Position numbers and translations under genes: made by a program
Part shown: positions 53,888 through 63,324 of the stretch, piece by piece
How the letters are laid out: every line of letters begins with the position of its first letter
How positions within the stretch are numbered: the stretch's first letter is position 1
Origin: Pseudoalteromonas gelatinilytica
Lineage (GTDB): Bacteria; Pseudomonadota; Gammaproteobacteria; Enterobacterales; Alteromonadaceae
Reading direction: 5' to 3'
NCBI RefSeq assembly: GCF_001641615.1
Contig: NZ_LRRU01000018.1
Location: forward strand, 124,001-188,000
Length of the DNA: 64,000 nt
Notes under the pieces: generated by a model
Seen by the model: the letters and a program-made list of their open reading frames with translations, nothing else
Databases searched by the model: none
What the model was told of the DNA's origin: nothing

Positions 53888-56800
53888 TTATTCGTCGTCT
53901 TCAACTAAGGTCATTAGAGATGTATTACCACCTGATGCCGTTGTATCAATACTGATTGTTTTCTCAGTTAATAAACGTTTAATTAGCGTGTCGTAGTACT
54001 CTGAGCTGATCACTGGCAGAATCGCACCTTTACGTTGTGCTAGCTGCTGGCTGAAGTAGCCTAAGCGTGATGAACGTGCAGCAACAACTGCACCAGCAAG
54101 GTGAGGGTGCGCTAAAATTGCTTGTAACTGATTAGGTTTAGCAACTTGGAATACACCTTCAGCAATACCTGTAGAGATAAACTTGTCTCTGAACGCAACC
54201 GCTTCTTCGTAGAATAACTCTGATGCAACAGTAATTACGGTGTTACCTGCCGCAAGTGCTGTGATAATCGAAATTGCCCAGAAGTTAAATGACGTACTCT
54301 TATCAGCATAACAAACCACACAGCCACGAGGCTCTAAGTGAAGCGTGTTTGATTCACCCGTTGGTCCCGGTAATACAGTGTGCTTACGCATGTGTTTTTC
54401 AAGGCGGTTAAGCTGCGCACGTGCATCAGCTAGTGTTAATGCTAAGTCATCAGCTAGCTCGTCGATGATCTCTACCGTTGCTACTTTCGCAAGTAATTGA
54501 CGTACAGCAGAAACACGGTCGTTTAGCGGTGTCGCACGCCAGATTTTCTCGTCGCGTAATGAATTTTCCATCAGCTTAGCAACTTGCTCAGCTGCACCAG
54601 AGAAGTTATGTGTATCTAACTCATCAGGTGTTAGGTTTGTCATTTGGACGTTATCTGGTGATGCTTTTTCTTTCACTAGACGTTGTAAGTAGTTTGGACC
54701 ACCGGCTTTAGGACCAGTACCAGAAAGACCACGGCCACCGAAAGGTTGTACGCCTACAATCGCACCGATCATATTACGGTTGATGTAAACGTTACCTGCA
54801 CGTGACATCTTCGCTAAGTATTCACAACGTTCTTCGATACGTGAATGAACACCCATCGTTAGACCGAAGCCAGTGCCATTTACTTGGTCAATTACGTTAT
54901 CAAGCTCTGAGCCTTTGAAACGGATGATGTGTACACATGGGCCAAATACTTCGCGCTTAAGTACAGATAAATCTTTGATTTCGTATAAACGAGGCGCAAA
55001 GAAGTAAGCACCATTTTCGTTGTTATCAGGGATCGCACATTCGTAATGAAGTGTTGCGTTACCTTTTAAGTACTCAACGTGCTCGTTTAGGTTCTTCAGT
55101 GCTTTCTCGTCGATAACCGGACCGATATCCGTTGAAAGTAGTGAAGGATCGCCAACATGAAGCTCTTTTAAAGCGCCTTTGATCATATCAATGATGCCGT
55201 CTGCAACGTCTTCTTGTAAGAACAACACACGTAGCGCAGAACAACGTTGACCAGCACTTTGGAAACCTGAGCTGATCACATCGTCAACAACTTGCTCTGG
55301 TAGAGCCGTTGAGTCAACGATCATACAGTTTTGACCACCGGTTTCAGCGATAAGCGGTACTTGGATATCATTACGCGCAGCAAGCGTTTGCGAAATAACA
55401 GTACCGGTTTCAGTTGAACCTGTGAACATAACTGCTTGAATACGCTCATCAGGAACGATTGTTTTACCTACTTCGCTACCACGAGCAATAACAGGTTGTA
55501 CAACGTGCTCTGGTAAGCCAACAGATAGCATAAGTTCAATCGTACGAAGGGCGATTAAACTTGTTTGCTCAGCAGGTTTTGCAATAACCGTGTTACCTGT
55601 CACGATAGCTGCAGCAACTTGGCCTAAGAAGATAGCAAGAGGGAAGTTCCATGGGCTGATACATAAGATCACACCACGCGCTTCAAAACGCTCGTCTTGT
55701 GATAATTCTTCAGCACGTGCAGCGTAGTAGCGGCAGAAATCCACAGCTTCACGTACTTCATCGATACCGTCTTGAGTTACTTTACCCGCTTCTTTGATAC
55801 ACAGAGCCACTAACTCATCGTGGTGACGTTCTAGGATATCAGCAACGCGGCGTAGTAAGTTTGCGCGTTCTTTAACAGGTGTTTGTGACCATGATTCAAA
55901 TGCTTTTTCTGCATTTTCTAAAAGTGCAGTCATCTCTTCTGATGATTGTAACTTCACATGACCAATGATTTCTTTATGGTTTGCAGGGTTCTTAACTGGG
56001 ATAGAACCTTCTGGCACTGCGCTTAATTCAATGCGGTGCTCAGCAAACCAAGTATCAAGGTTTTCTTTAAATGGTGTAATAACATTGATGTCAGTTAAGT
56101 CCATGCCTTTCGAGTTTGGACGCTCATCACCATATAAATCAATTGGCATCTTAATTTGCGTGTTGTACTTGTTACGTAAACCTTGCAGCGTTTCTACAGG
56201 GTCTGGTAATAGTGATTCAACTGGTTTAGTGGTATCAACAATCGCATTTACGAATGAAGAGTTAGCACCGTTTTCTAATAAACGACGTACTAAGTAGGCA
56301 AGTAAGTCTTCGTGTTGACCTACAGGTGCGTAAACACGACATTGAATTTTTTCTTGCTCAACGATTTGGTCGAATAATGACTCACCCATACCGTGTAGGC
56401 GTTGGAATTCGAAACCTTCATGGTCACCTTTAGCAACTTCTAAAATAGTTGCCGCAGTGTAGGCGTTGTGTGTAGCAAATTGCGGGTAAAGTACATCGCG
56501 CGCTTCAAGTAGTTTGATAGCACATGCTTTGTACGAAACGTCAGTCGTCGCTTTACGTGTAAATACCGGGTAGTGATCTAAACCATCTTGTTGAGTGGTT
56601 TTGATTTCTGTATCCCAGTATGCGCCTTTAACAAGACGAACCATTAATTTACGACCAACGCGGCGGGCAAGTTCTGCAACCCATTCAACCACAAAAATAG
56701 CGCGTTTTTGGTATGCTTGAACGGCTAAACCAAAGCCATTCCAGTTACCTAAATCGTCATCGCTGAATACCGCTTCAATGATATCTAATGAGATGTCTAA

Positions 56801-57691
56801 ACGGTCAGCTTCTTCAGCATCAACAGTGAAGCCGATGTCGTAGCTTTTAGCTGCAAGTGCAAGCTCTTTTAGCTTAGGTACGATTTCAGCCATCACACGC
56901 TCACGATGAGTAAACTCATAACGTGGGTGAATCGCAGAAATTTTAACTGAGATACCAGGGCTCTTGATTGGGCCACGGCCATTTGCTGCTTTACCAATCG
57001 CGTGGATTGCCGTCATGTAGCTTTGAAAGTAACGCTCAGCATCTTTCATGGTGCGCGCGCCTTCACCTAGCATATCGTATGAGTATACGTAGCCTTTTTG
57101 CTCTTTATCAGCAGCACGTTCAATCGCTTCGTTAATAGTACGACCCATAACGAATTGCTTACCCATGATCTTCATTGCGAAGTTCACAGATTTACGAATA
57201 ACAGGCTCACCTAGACGACCAATTGTTTTCTTCAGAACACCGAATTGCTGTTCTTTAGATTTGTCGCTGTAGTTAACCATTTTACCAGTTACTAACAGGC
57301 CCCAAGACGATGCATTTACAAATAGAGAGTCACTGCTACCTAAGTGCGAGCTCCAGTCACCTTTAGCAAGTTTGTCACGAATTAGTGAGTCTTGCGTTGC
57401 TTTGTCTGGTACACGTAGTAGTGCTTCTGCTAAACACATTAATACCACACCTTCTTCACTTGAAAGTGAGAACTCGTTTAGTAGTGCATCTACACCGCTT
57501 TGACCATCCTGATCGCGACGGATATTTAAAACCATTTGACGAGCACGTTCCCACGCTCGGCTACGCGCTTTCACGCCTACTTCAGCCAAAGGCAAAATGT
57601 GATCAATCACCGCATTTTCATCAATACGGTAGAAATCACGGATCTTTTGTCTAATTGGACATTCAGTTGTCAAATCGCCATTAAATAGCAT
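53888..57691 (-). CDS. putA: Bifunctional proline dehydrogenase / delta-1-pyrroline-5-carboxylate dehydrogenase
   Basis: PutA oxidises proline to glutamate in two steps. The 1267-residue protein starts MLFNGDLTTECPIRQKIRDF and lacks the ribbon-helix-helix domain of E. coli PutA (1320). Next come the PRODH barrel (about 190-520; DMLGEGARTMKDAERY, LVKGAYWDTEIK, FATHNAYTA), the P5CDH domain (about 560-1010; ILCISPWNFPLAIFLGQVAA, ETGGQN, and the catalytic Cys in GQRCSALR), and a C-terminal vestigial aldehyde-dehydrogenase-like lid (about 1050-1260). Without a DNA-binding domain it cannot repress itself, which fits the divergent Lrp-type gene next door. Confidence 0.96.
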   Translation of the reverse strand: MLFNGDLTTECPIRQKIRDFYRIDENAVIDHILPLAEVGVKARSRAWERARQMVLNIRRDQDGQSGVDALLNEFSLSSEEGVVLMCLAEALLRVPDKATQDSLIRDKLAKGDWSSHLGSSDSLFVNASSWGLLVTGKMVNYSDKSKEQQFGVLKKTIGRLGEPVIRKSVNFAMKIMGKQFVMGRTINEAIERAADKEQKGYVYSYDMLGEGARTMKDAERYFQSYMTAIHAIGKAANGRGPIKSPGISVKISAIHPRYEFTHRERVMAEIVPKLKELALAAKSYDIGFTVDAEEADRLDISLDIIEAVFSDDDLGNWNGFGLAVQAYQKRAIFVVEWVAELARRVGRKLMVRLVKGAYWDTEIKTTQQDGLDHYPVFTRKATTDVSYKACAIKLLEARDVLYPQFATHNAYTAATILEVAKGDHEGFEFQRLHGMGESLFDQIVEQEKIQCRVYAPVGQHEDLLAYLVRRLLENGANSSFVNAIVDTTKPVESLLPDPVETLQGLRNKYNTQIKMPIDLYGDERPNSKGMDLTDINVITPFKENLDTWFAEHRIELSAVPEGSIPVKNPANHKEIIGHVKLQSSEEMTALLENAEKAFESWSQTPVKERANLLRRVADILERHHDELVALCIKEAGKVTQDGIDEVREAVDFCRYYAARAEELSQDERFEARGVILCISPWNFPLAIFLGQVAAAIVTGNTVIAKPAEQTSLIALRTIELMLSVGLPEHVVQPVIARGSEVGKTIVPDERIQAVMFTGSTETGTVISQTLAARNDIQVPLIAETGGQNCMIVDSTALPEQVVDDVISSGFQSAGQRCSALRVLFLQEDVADGIIDMIKGALKELHVGDPSLLSTDIGPVIDEKALKNLNEHVEYLKGNATLHYECAIPDNNENGAYFFAPRLYEIKDLSVLKREVFGPCVHIIRFKGSELDNVIDQVNGTGFGLTMGVHSRIEERCEYLAKMSRAGNVYINRNMIGAIVGVQPFGGRGLSGTGPKAGGPNYLQRLVKEKASPDNVQMTNLTPDELDTHNFSGAAEQVAKLMENSLRDEKIWRATPLNDRVSAVRQLLAKVATVEIIDELADDLALTLADARAQLNRLEKHMRKHTVLPGPTGESNTLHLEPRGCVVCYADKSTSFNFWAISIITALAAGNTVITVASELFYEEAVAFRDKFISTGIAEGVFQVAKPNQLQAILAHPHLAGAVVAARSSRLGYFSQQLAQRKGAILPVISSEYYDTLIKRLLTEKTISIDTTASGGNTSLMTLVEDDE

Positions 57692-57776
57692 AAGTAACCC
57701 TCTGGTATGTGGAGTCTAGAAATGAACTTATTGCATTTCTTACCATTGATATAATTCGTGCATTCTAATTAAAATC

Positions 57777-57791
57777 CAGCAGAATATGCTG
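57777..57791. promoter_or_regulatory. Lrp-type operator between putA and its regulator
   Basis: CAGCAGAATATGCTG matches 13 of 15 positions of the E. coli Lrp consensus YAGHAWATTWTDCTR, and is palindromic (CCAGCA / TGCTGG around GAATA). It sits 86 bp before putA and 67 bp before the regulator, in a 166-bp AT-rich region. Confidence 0.55.
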
Positions 57792-57857
57792 GTTAAATTT
57801 TTCGATTTACGATAATTTACAGGGCATACCGTTAACTTAGCCGCATAAAATTCTGTT

Positions 57858-58340
57858 ATGACCAGTCCGAATAGATTACGCATGTTAGATCGCATCGATT
57901 TAGCAATTTTAGACGCTCTGCAAAAAAATGGCAGAATATCGAACGTAAACCTCGCAAAACAGGTAAACCTGAGCCCAAGCCCGTGTCTCGATCGCGTAAA
58001 ACGTTTAGAACAAGAAGGCTACATCGAAGGCTATTACGCAAAGCTTAGCGAAGCAAAACTTAACCAGAGCTTGTTAGCACATGTGCAGGTATCGTTAGTG
58101 ACTTCGAATACATCAGTATTTAAAGTGTTTCGCGAATATATTTTAAATATTCCTCAAGTTGTTGAATGCGACATGGTGGCTGGTGGCTATGACTACTTAT
58201 TAAAAGTACGAGTCTCAGATATGGATGAATATCGCCAAGTATTGGGTGATTTAGTGGATATTCCGGGGGTGGGGACACACCACACCTATATGGTGATCGA
58301 AAAAATTAAACAAGATACCGGATTAAGATTCGATATATAG
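57858..58340 (+). CDS. Lrp/AsnC-family transcriptional regulator, likely of proline utilisation
   Basis: 160 residues. The helix-turn-helix is LDRIDLAILDALQKNGRISN, then LAKQVNLSPSPCLDRVKRLE, and the RAM domain includes VPQVVECDMVAGGYDYLLKV-like NIPQVVECDMVAGGYDYLLK. It is divergent from putA, the arrangement seen for PutR/Lrp-type proline activators in Alphaproteobacteria and Pseudoalteromonas-type genomes. The inferred effector is proline. It may also autoregulate through the palindrome between the genes. A clear terminator follows. Confidence 0.9.
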   Translation: MTSPNRLRMLDRIDLAILDALQKNGRISNVNLAKQVNLSPSPCLDRVKRLEQEGYIEGYYAKLSEAKLNQSLLAHVQVSLVTSNTSVFKVFREYILNIPQVVECDMVAGGYDYLLKVRVSDMDEYRQVLGDLVDIPGVGTHHTYMVIEKIKQDTGLRFDI

Positions 58341-58343
58341 ATA

Positions 58344-58371
58344 CAAAAAAAGCACCAACAGGTGCTTTTTT
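58344..58371 (+). terminator. Rho-independent terminator after the Lrp gene
   Basis: Six-bp stem AGCACC / GGTGCT with an AACA loop, flanked by A7 and T6. Confidence 0.88.
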
Positions 58372-58388
58372 AATGACTATTTAGTAGC

Positions 58389-58991
58389 TTATGCCCAGCC
58401 GTCGTAACGTTTACGACGAGATAACACCACCGTTAAGATAATACCTATCAGTAAGCCTATAAATGCAATTGCACCGCCATAAGTAAGTAGCTGGCGTTTC
58501 TCTTTTGCACTTGCTGTTTGCTTAGCGTTACGCTCAGATTCAATGGTATTTTTTAGCGTTTCGATTTGCTCACTCAGGGCTGCGTTTTGCTCTGTTAGTA
58601 ATTTGTTCTGTTCTTGAAGTTGTGGCAGTTCAATTTCAGCCTGACGAAGTTGCTCTTGCATTACCGTCATGTCGTTATTCAATGCCTGAAATTGTTGTTG
58701 GATACCGGCGTTTTCAGTGATGAATTTTGATTCAACCCAGCCTTCGCGATCTTTATCGTCACGAATTTTAAAGTAGCCGTTATCTTCACCTGATAACAAC
58801 ACAATTTGAGTACCCGCATCAACTGAACCCAAAATGCGGTAGTTTTTGCTCGGACCTGAATGCATAAAGGTGTACAGGTTATCGACTATGTAGGCGGTGT
58901 TTTGGCTGTCGCTGCTTGGCGCTTCTTCTGCGTAGCTAATAAAAGAGGTGGCCGCAAGGAGCAACCCAAAAATACACTGTTTTAACATCAA
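58389..58991 (-). CDS. ygiM: SH3-domain protein of the TIGR04211 / YgiM family
   Basis: 200 residues: a signal peptide (cleavage near ISYAEE), a bacterial SH3 domain (about 30-90; VDNLYTFMHSGPSKNYRILG, and REGWVESKFIT), a coiled coil (about 95-160, Gln/Glu/Leu-rich), and one C-terminal membrane span (about 170-190) followed by RRKRYDGWA. This order matches E. coli YgiM. Its partner ygiF is divergent next door, as in E. coli. Function is not established; a role at the envelope is likely from the SH3 domain and membrane anchor. Confidence 0.87.
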   Translation of the reverse strand: MMLKQCIFGLLLAATSFISYAEEAPSSDSQNTAYIVDNLYTFMHSGPSKNYRILGSVDAGTQIVLLSGEDNGYFKIRDDKDREGWVESKFITENAGIQQQFQALNNDMTVMQEQLRQAEIELPQLQEQNKLLTEQNAALSEQIETLKNTIESERNAKQTASAKEKRQLLTYGGAIAFIGLLIGIILTVVLSRRKRYDGWA

Positions 58992-59201
58992 TCTGCCTTG
59001 TTAATGTGATCTTGCCTAGAAGTGGCTAAATTTATAATTTCTTTATGTATAGAGATAGTAGGGATTTCAACTATTAATAGCAAGGCTGATATTGTAATCC
59101 ATGGATGAGCTTGGTCGCAAAAATCAGGAAAAAATTTGCATTAAGTAGCTGCTTTGTTTATTTTGATCACTTATTTATTTTAAATGTACTCCGCAAAACG
59201 A

Positions 59202-60722
59202 ATGGATACTGAGATAGAACTGAAGTTTTTGGTGTCAGATGCCGTTGTTCCACTGATCCCCGCATTAATTACCCAATTTGCAAAAACCGTTACCAACAAA
59301 CCGTCGCGCAGCTTACAAAATGCTTATTACGATACGCCAAGCCGAGAATTACGTGCTTTAGATATTGGCTTACGTACTCGCTGTTGTGACAACCAGTGTG
59401 AGCAAACGATTAAGCTTGCTGGCGAAGTCGTTGGTGGCTTACATCAACGCCCAGAATACAACTTACCACTAACAGGTAACCGCCCAGATTTACTCGCATT
59501 TGATGCTGCTATTTGGCCTCATGGTATGCAAGTGGGTGCTATTGCAGAGAATTTATACCCAATTTTTAGCACTAACTTTATTCGCCGTACTTGGTTAATT
59601 GAAACTAATAACGGTGCAAAAATTGAAGTGGTGTTAGATAAAGGTGAAGTTGCGGCATCGGGTCAGGTTGAGCCAATTTCTGAACTTGAAATCGAACTAA
59701 TCGAAGGTAGTCGTAGTGAGTTGTTTGCACTGGCTGATAAATTGGTTAGTGAAAGCCATGTTCGCTTAGGGCTTTATTCTAAAGCAGCACGGGGCTATCG
59801 CCTTGCGGATGACAAACCATTAAAAGCAAGTAAATCAATTGGTTTTGTGCCGCTAAAAAGCGATGCCACACAAGAGCAAGCGCTGGTAGAAAGTATCAAC
59901 TACGCGATTCGATTTGTGCAAAAACATGAGGCCTGTTACTTCATTAAACCTAGTCTAAAAACTCTTAAGCGTGTCACAGACGGTATTCGTTTAATTCGCC
60001 ATACGTTTTGGCTGTTTGATGACATTGTCAGTAAAGACGACACCGACTCATTGCGCACAGAGTTAAAGTGGTTATTGAGCGAATTAGCGTGGGTTGAAAA
60101 CGCAATTCAACTAAAAACCTATACATCAAAGCGTCACGCATACTACAAAAAAATCAACAGTGCGCCTGAGCTCACGCAAGTTATTAATGACTTAAAAGAG
60201 TTACAGCCAAGCATTGAAGATATCGAAACTCTGTTCCATAGCACCCGATATAACCGCTTACTATTGCAATTAACAACGTGGTTAATTGAAAAGCAATGGC
60301 GTAAATCATGGGGGCAAGCTGAGTTTCAGGCAGCAGAAAAACCGGTTGCCGATATTGCTAAGCGTTTATTTGCCAAAGATTGGCACGACATGCATGAGCT
60401 TATCCCTGAGCAGCAAGTATTTACCGATAAAGACTATTTATCACTGCGCACTCGCTTAGAAAACTCATTGCTTAGTGGCAACTGTTTAGGTGCTTTGTTC
60501 GATAAAGAAGACAGAAACGAGTTTCGTATGCCATGGGTCGATATCTCTCATGGTATTTACGAGTTAAGTACGCTTGAGTATCTAAAGCAGTTATGCGCAG
60601 GACAAGACGATTTAGAGCTGGCAAAAATTCAAGCATGGCTTGATCAAAAGTCAGAGTTTTTAGTCAGTGCAATGGAGCAAAGCCGTCACGCTTCATTTAA
60701 TACTGATCCCTATTGGCTGTAA
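59202..60722 (+). CDS. ygiF: CYTH-CHAD domain protein (inorganic triphosphatase YgiF type)
   Basis: The ATG at 59202 gives MDTEIELKFLV, aligned with the ExExK motif start of E. coli YgiF (MAQEIELKF); an in-frame ATG at 59184 adds six residues. Neither start has a strong ribosome binding site. The product has 506 residues. The CYTH domain (about 1-200) holds EIELKF, GLRTR, TIKLAGEVVGGLHQRPEYN and SELEIELIEG, then SKAARGY. The CHAD domain (about 210-500) is helical, with conserved histidines (FVQKHEACYF). In E. coli it hydrolyses inorganic triphosphate. Confidence 0.88.
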   Translation: MDTEIELKFLVSDAVVPLIPALITQFAKTVTNKPSRSLQNAYYDTPSRELRALDIGLRTRCCDNQCEQTIKLAGEVVGGLHQRPEYNLPLTGNRPDLLAFDAAIWPHGMQVGAIAENLYPIFSTNFIRRTWLIETNNGAKIEVVLDKGEVAASGQVEPISELEIELIEGSRSELFALADKLVSESHVRLGLYSKAARGYRLADDKPLKASKSIGFVPLKSDATQEQALVESINYAIRFVQKHEACYFIKPSLKTLKRVTDGIRLIRHTFWLFDDIVSKDDTDSLRTELKWLLSELAWVENAIQLKTYTSKRHAYYKKINSAPELTQVINDLKELQPSIEDIETLFHSTRYNRLLLQLTTWLIEKQWRKSWGQAEFQAAEKPVADIAKRLFAKDWHDMHELIPEQQVFTDKDYLSLRTRLENSLLSGNCLGALFDKEDRNEFRMPWVDISHGIYELSTLEYLKQLCAGQDDLELAKIQAWLDQKSEFLVSAMEQSRHASFNTDPYWL

Positions 60723-60726
60723 GTAA

Positions 60727-61380
60727 ATGCGCTTTTGCCTATGGATGGGGTTAGCTTGGTTGAGTATATCAGCCTGGGCTAACCCTATTGAATGGCAAAC
60801 CTACAAACAGCAAGACGACATCACCGTAAGCTATAAAAAGCATGAAACCGGTATTATTGAAATTAAAGCTTCTGTGCTGGTGAAAAATGCCAAAGCCAGT
60901 GACTTTATGGCATTGCTCAGTGATACCGACAACGCTGCTAACTGGCTTGAGAATGTCAAAAGCGTGACGCTAATGGAGCGCTTAAGTCCCTCAGAAACCC
61001 TTGTTTATACTCATTTTAATTCACCTTGGCCGGTGTCAGACCGTGACTTGGTGAGTTATTCTTGTTATCACGCTTTAGATGAGCACAAAACCGAGTTACA
61101 AATCAAAAGTCAGCCTTATGCAAAAGCCGAAGTTGCAGGGCTTGTACGCATCAAAGATCTCACCGCTTATTGGCGCTTAGAACAGCAACAAAGTAACTTG
61201 TTAGTGAGCCATCAAGCCTATGCTGATCCAAGCGGTTCCATTCCGCATTGGTTAAGTAACAAAGTGTCGTTAAAAAGTGTTTATAAAACTCTGCAAGCAC
61301 TGAGAGAACAATTAACCAACAATCAGTTTTCTAGAGCGAATACACGCAGCATTCCCGGCACGTGTCAGCCGTTAAATTAG
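60727..61380 (+). CDS. Exported START-domain protein
   Basis: 217 residues with a signal peptide (cleavage after ISAWAN) and a START/SRPBCC fold: ASDFMALLSDTDNAANWLEN, HFNSPWPVSDRDLVSYSCYH and YWRLEQQQSNLLVSHQAYAD, then VSLKSVYKTLQALREQL. START folds bind hydrophobic ligands such as lipids. It lies four bp after ygiF, so it is likely cotranscribed. Its ligand is unknown, and its periplasmic location is inferred from the signal peptide. Confidence 0.85.
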   Translation: MRFCLWMGLAWLSISAWANPIEWQTYKQQDDITVSYKKHETGIIEIKASVLVKNAKASDFMALLSDTDNAANWLENVKSVTLMERLSPSETLVYTHFNSPWPVSDRDLVSYSCYHALDEHKTELQIKSQPYAKAEVAGLVRIKDLTAYWRLEQQQSNLLVSHQAYADPSGSIPHWLSNKVSLKSVYKTLQALREQLTNNQFSRANTRSIPGTCQPLN

Positions 61381-61449
61381 CTCATCATCGGGTGACATCG
61401 CTTAGATTTACACATATCATCGCTGTAATTGCGATTTTGAAGGGTTACC

Positions 61450-61854
61450 ATGAAAGAGCCAAAAATTCCCTTAGTTAATAAGCCAAATGGCATGGGCTTT
61501 GGGCGTATTTTAAAAGCAACAAAATGTTCTATTAAAGGTTTTAAAGCGGCATTTAAAGAAGAGTCTGCATTTCGTTCTGAAATTTATCTAGGCGTGTGTT
61601 TATTACCCTTATCTGTCGTACTTGCGCAGTCATTAAATCATTGGCTAGTACTGTTTATTCCTTATTTATTATTGTTAATTGTCGAGTTACTTAACTCGTC
61701 GATAGAAGCGCTGACTGACCGAGTAGGGATTGAGTACCATGTGTTATCGGGTCGTGCTAAAGATATGGCCTCTGCGGCAGTAACATTGTCACTGCTTATT
61801 CTTGCTTTGGTATGGGGTGTGGCTGTTTACGAAAAAATAGTAACCTACCTTTAA
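61450..61854 (+). CDS. dgkA: Diacylglycerol kinase
   Basis: DgkA phosphorylates diacylglycerol in the inner membrane, recycling lipid from osmoregulated glucan synthesis. The 134-residue protein has three hydrophobic segments, the N-terminal GFKAAFKEESAFRSEI, and the signature VELLNSSIEALTDRVG with the catalytic glutamate. It is slightly longer than the E. coli enzyme at the N-terminus. GAAGGG precedes the ATG at 61450. Confidence 0.95.
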   Translation: MKEPKIPLVNKPNGMGFGRILKATKCSIKGFKAAFKEESAFRSEIYLGVCLLPLSVVLAQSLNHWLVLFIPYLLLLIVELLNSSIEALTDRVGIEYHVLSGRAKDMASAAVTLSLLILALVWGVAVYEKIVTYL

Positions 61855-61862
61855 ATCAGACA

Positions 61863-61889
61863 TAAAAAAAGCGCCGAAAGGCGCTTCTT
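61863..61889. terminator. Bidirectional terminator between dgkA and metK
   Basis: AAGCGCC / GGCGCTT stem with a GAAA tetraloop. An A-run lies to the left and a T-rich stretch to the right, so both convergent genes can use it. Confidence 0.9.
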
Positions 61890-61906
61890 TCATTTTATCT
61901 AACCTA

Positions 61907-63058
61907 TTACAGGCCAGCAGCTGCGCGAAGTGCGTCTGCTTTGTCTGTACGCTCCCAAGGGAACTCATCACGACCGAAGTGACCGTAAGCCGCAGTCGGT
62001 TGATAGATAGGACGCTCAAGATCAAGCATTTGGATTAAGCCGTAAGGGCGTAGGTCGAAGTGCTCACGTACTAATTCGATTAGACGTGCTTCTTCTAATT
62101 TACCAGTACCAAATGTCTCGATGCTGATAGATGTTGGCTCTGCAACACCGATAGCGTAAGAAACTTGTAGCTCACACTTGTCAGCAAGGCCAGCAGCAAC
62201 CACGTTTTTAGCAACGTAACGTGCAGCGTATGCAGCTGAGCGGTCAACTTTTGATGGATCTTTACCAGAGAAAGCACCACCACCGTGACGAGCCATACCG
62301 CCGTATGTATCAACGATGATTTTACGACCTGTAAGACCACAGTCACCCATAGGACCACCGATTACGAAACGGCCAGTTGGGTTGATGAAGAACTTAGTTG
62401 CGCTAGAGATAAGCTCAGCTGGAAGAACTGGCTTAATGATCGTTTCCATTACCGCTTCAACTAAGTCGTTTTGTGAGATTGAATCACAGTGTTGAGTTGA
62501 AAGAACAACTGCATCAATACCAACAGGCTTACCATTTTCGTAAGCAAATGTTACTTGAGATTTAGCATCTGGGCGTAACCAGTTAAGCTCACCGCTCTTA
62601 CGAACTTCAGCTTGACGCTGAACTAGACGGTGTGAATAAGTGATTGGTGCAGGCATTAAAACATCAGTTTCGTTACATGCATAACCGAACATTAAACCTT
62701 GGTCACCAGCGCCTTGGTCTTCTGGACGAGCACGGTCAACACCTTGGTTGATGTCTGGAGATTGTTTACCGATAGTGTTTAGGATTGCACAAGAGTCAGC
62801 ATCGAAACCCATATCTGAGTGTGTGTAACCGATTTCACGTACTGTTTTACGTGTGATTTCTTCGATATCAACCCAAGCGCTAGTAGTGATTTCACCACCA
62901 ACCATAACCATACCAGTCTTAACGTAAGTCTCACATGCAACACGGGCATGAGAATCTTGCTCTAAGATAGCATCTAGAACCGCGTCAGAGATTTGGTCCG
63001 CGATTTTATCCGGATGACCTTCAGAAACAGATTCAGAAGTAAATAAATGTTTTGCCAT
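61907..63058 (-). CDS. metK: S-adenosylmethionine synthetase
   Basis: MetK makes S-adenosylmethionine from methionine and ATP. The ATG at 63058 gives 383 residues (E. coli 384) starting [20 protein letters not shown]; the frame extends five codons further to 63073, but those lack family similarity. The motifs [26 protein letters not shown] and [11 protein letters not shown] are intact. A candidate MetJ box lies about 105-120 bp upstream in the region shared with the divergent transketolase gene. Confidence 0.97.
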   Translation of the reverse strand: MAKHLFTSESVSEGHPDKIADQISDAVLDAILEQDSHARVACETYVKTGMVMVGGEITTSAWVDIEEITRKTVREIGYTHSDMGFDADSCAILNTIGKQSPDINQGVDRARPEDQGAGDQGLMFGYACNETDVLMPAPITYSHRLVQRQAEVRKSGELNWLRPDAKSQVTFAYENGKPVGIDAVVLSTQHCDSISQNDLVEAVMETIIKPVLPAELISSATKFFINPTGRFVIGGPMGDCGLTGRKIIVDTYGGMARHGGGAFSGKDPSKVDRSAAYAARYVAKNVVAAGLADKCELQVSYAIGVAEPTSISIETFGTGKLEEARLIELVREHFDLRPYGLIQMLDLERPIYQPTAAYGHFGRDEFPWERTDKADALRAAAGL

Positions 63059-63160
63059 TGTATTTCTGCTCACAAATATTGCGCTTCACAAACGTCGGTA
63101 ATAGCGCTAAAAAATTAAGGGGCGTATTTTATCTAAAACAAATATGTTTGCATAGTAATT

Positions 63161-63176
63161 TTACGCCTAGACGTCC
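63161..63176. promoter_or_regulatory. Candidate MetJ operator (two adjacent met boxes)
   Basis: AGACGTCC at 63169-63176 matches seven of eight bases of the met-box consensus AGACGTCT; the adjacent TTACGCCT (63161-63168) matches five of eight. MetJ needs at least two adjacent boxes. The 266 bp between metK and tkt contain no other clear signal. Confidence 0.5.
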
Positions 63177-63324
63177 ATTTAAAATTACTAATAACGTATT
63201 GTTCTTAATAAACGCCCATAATTGGTGCATTTAATGCGGATTTTTAATTGCACTGTACCCTTACAATAAGTAAGAATGGGGCTTCATAAACAACCAGCGC
63301 AAATACATAAAGGTAGGAGAATTC

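Noticed and set aside
63059..63324. SAM riboswitch upstream of metK
   Set aside because: No SAM-I, SAM-II or SAM-IV core elements are visible; a MetJ box is the better candidate.
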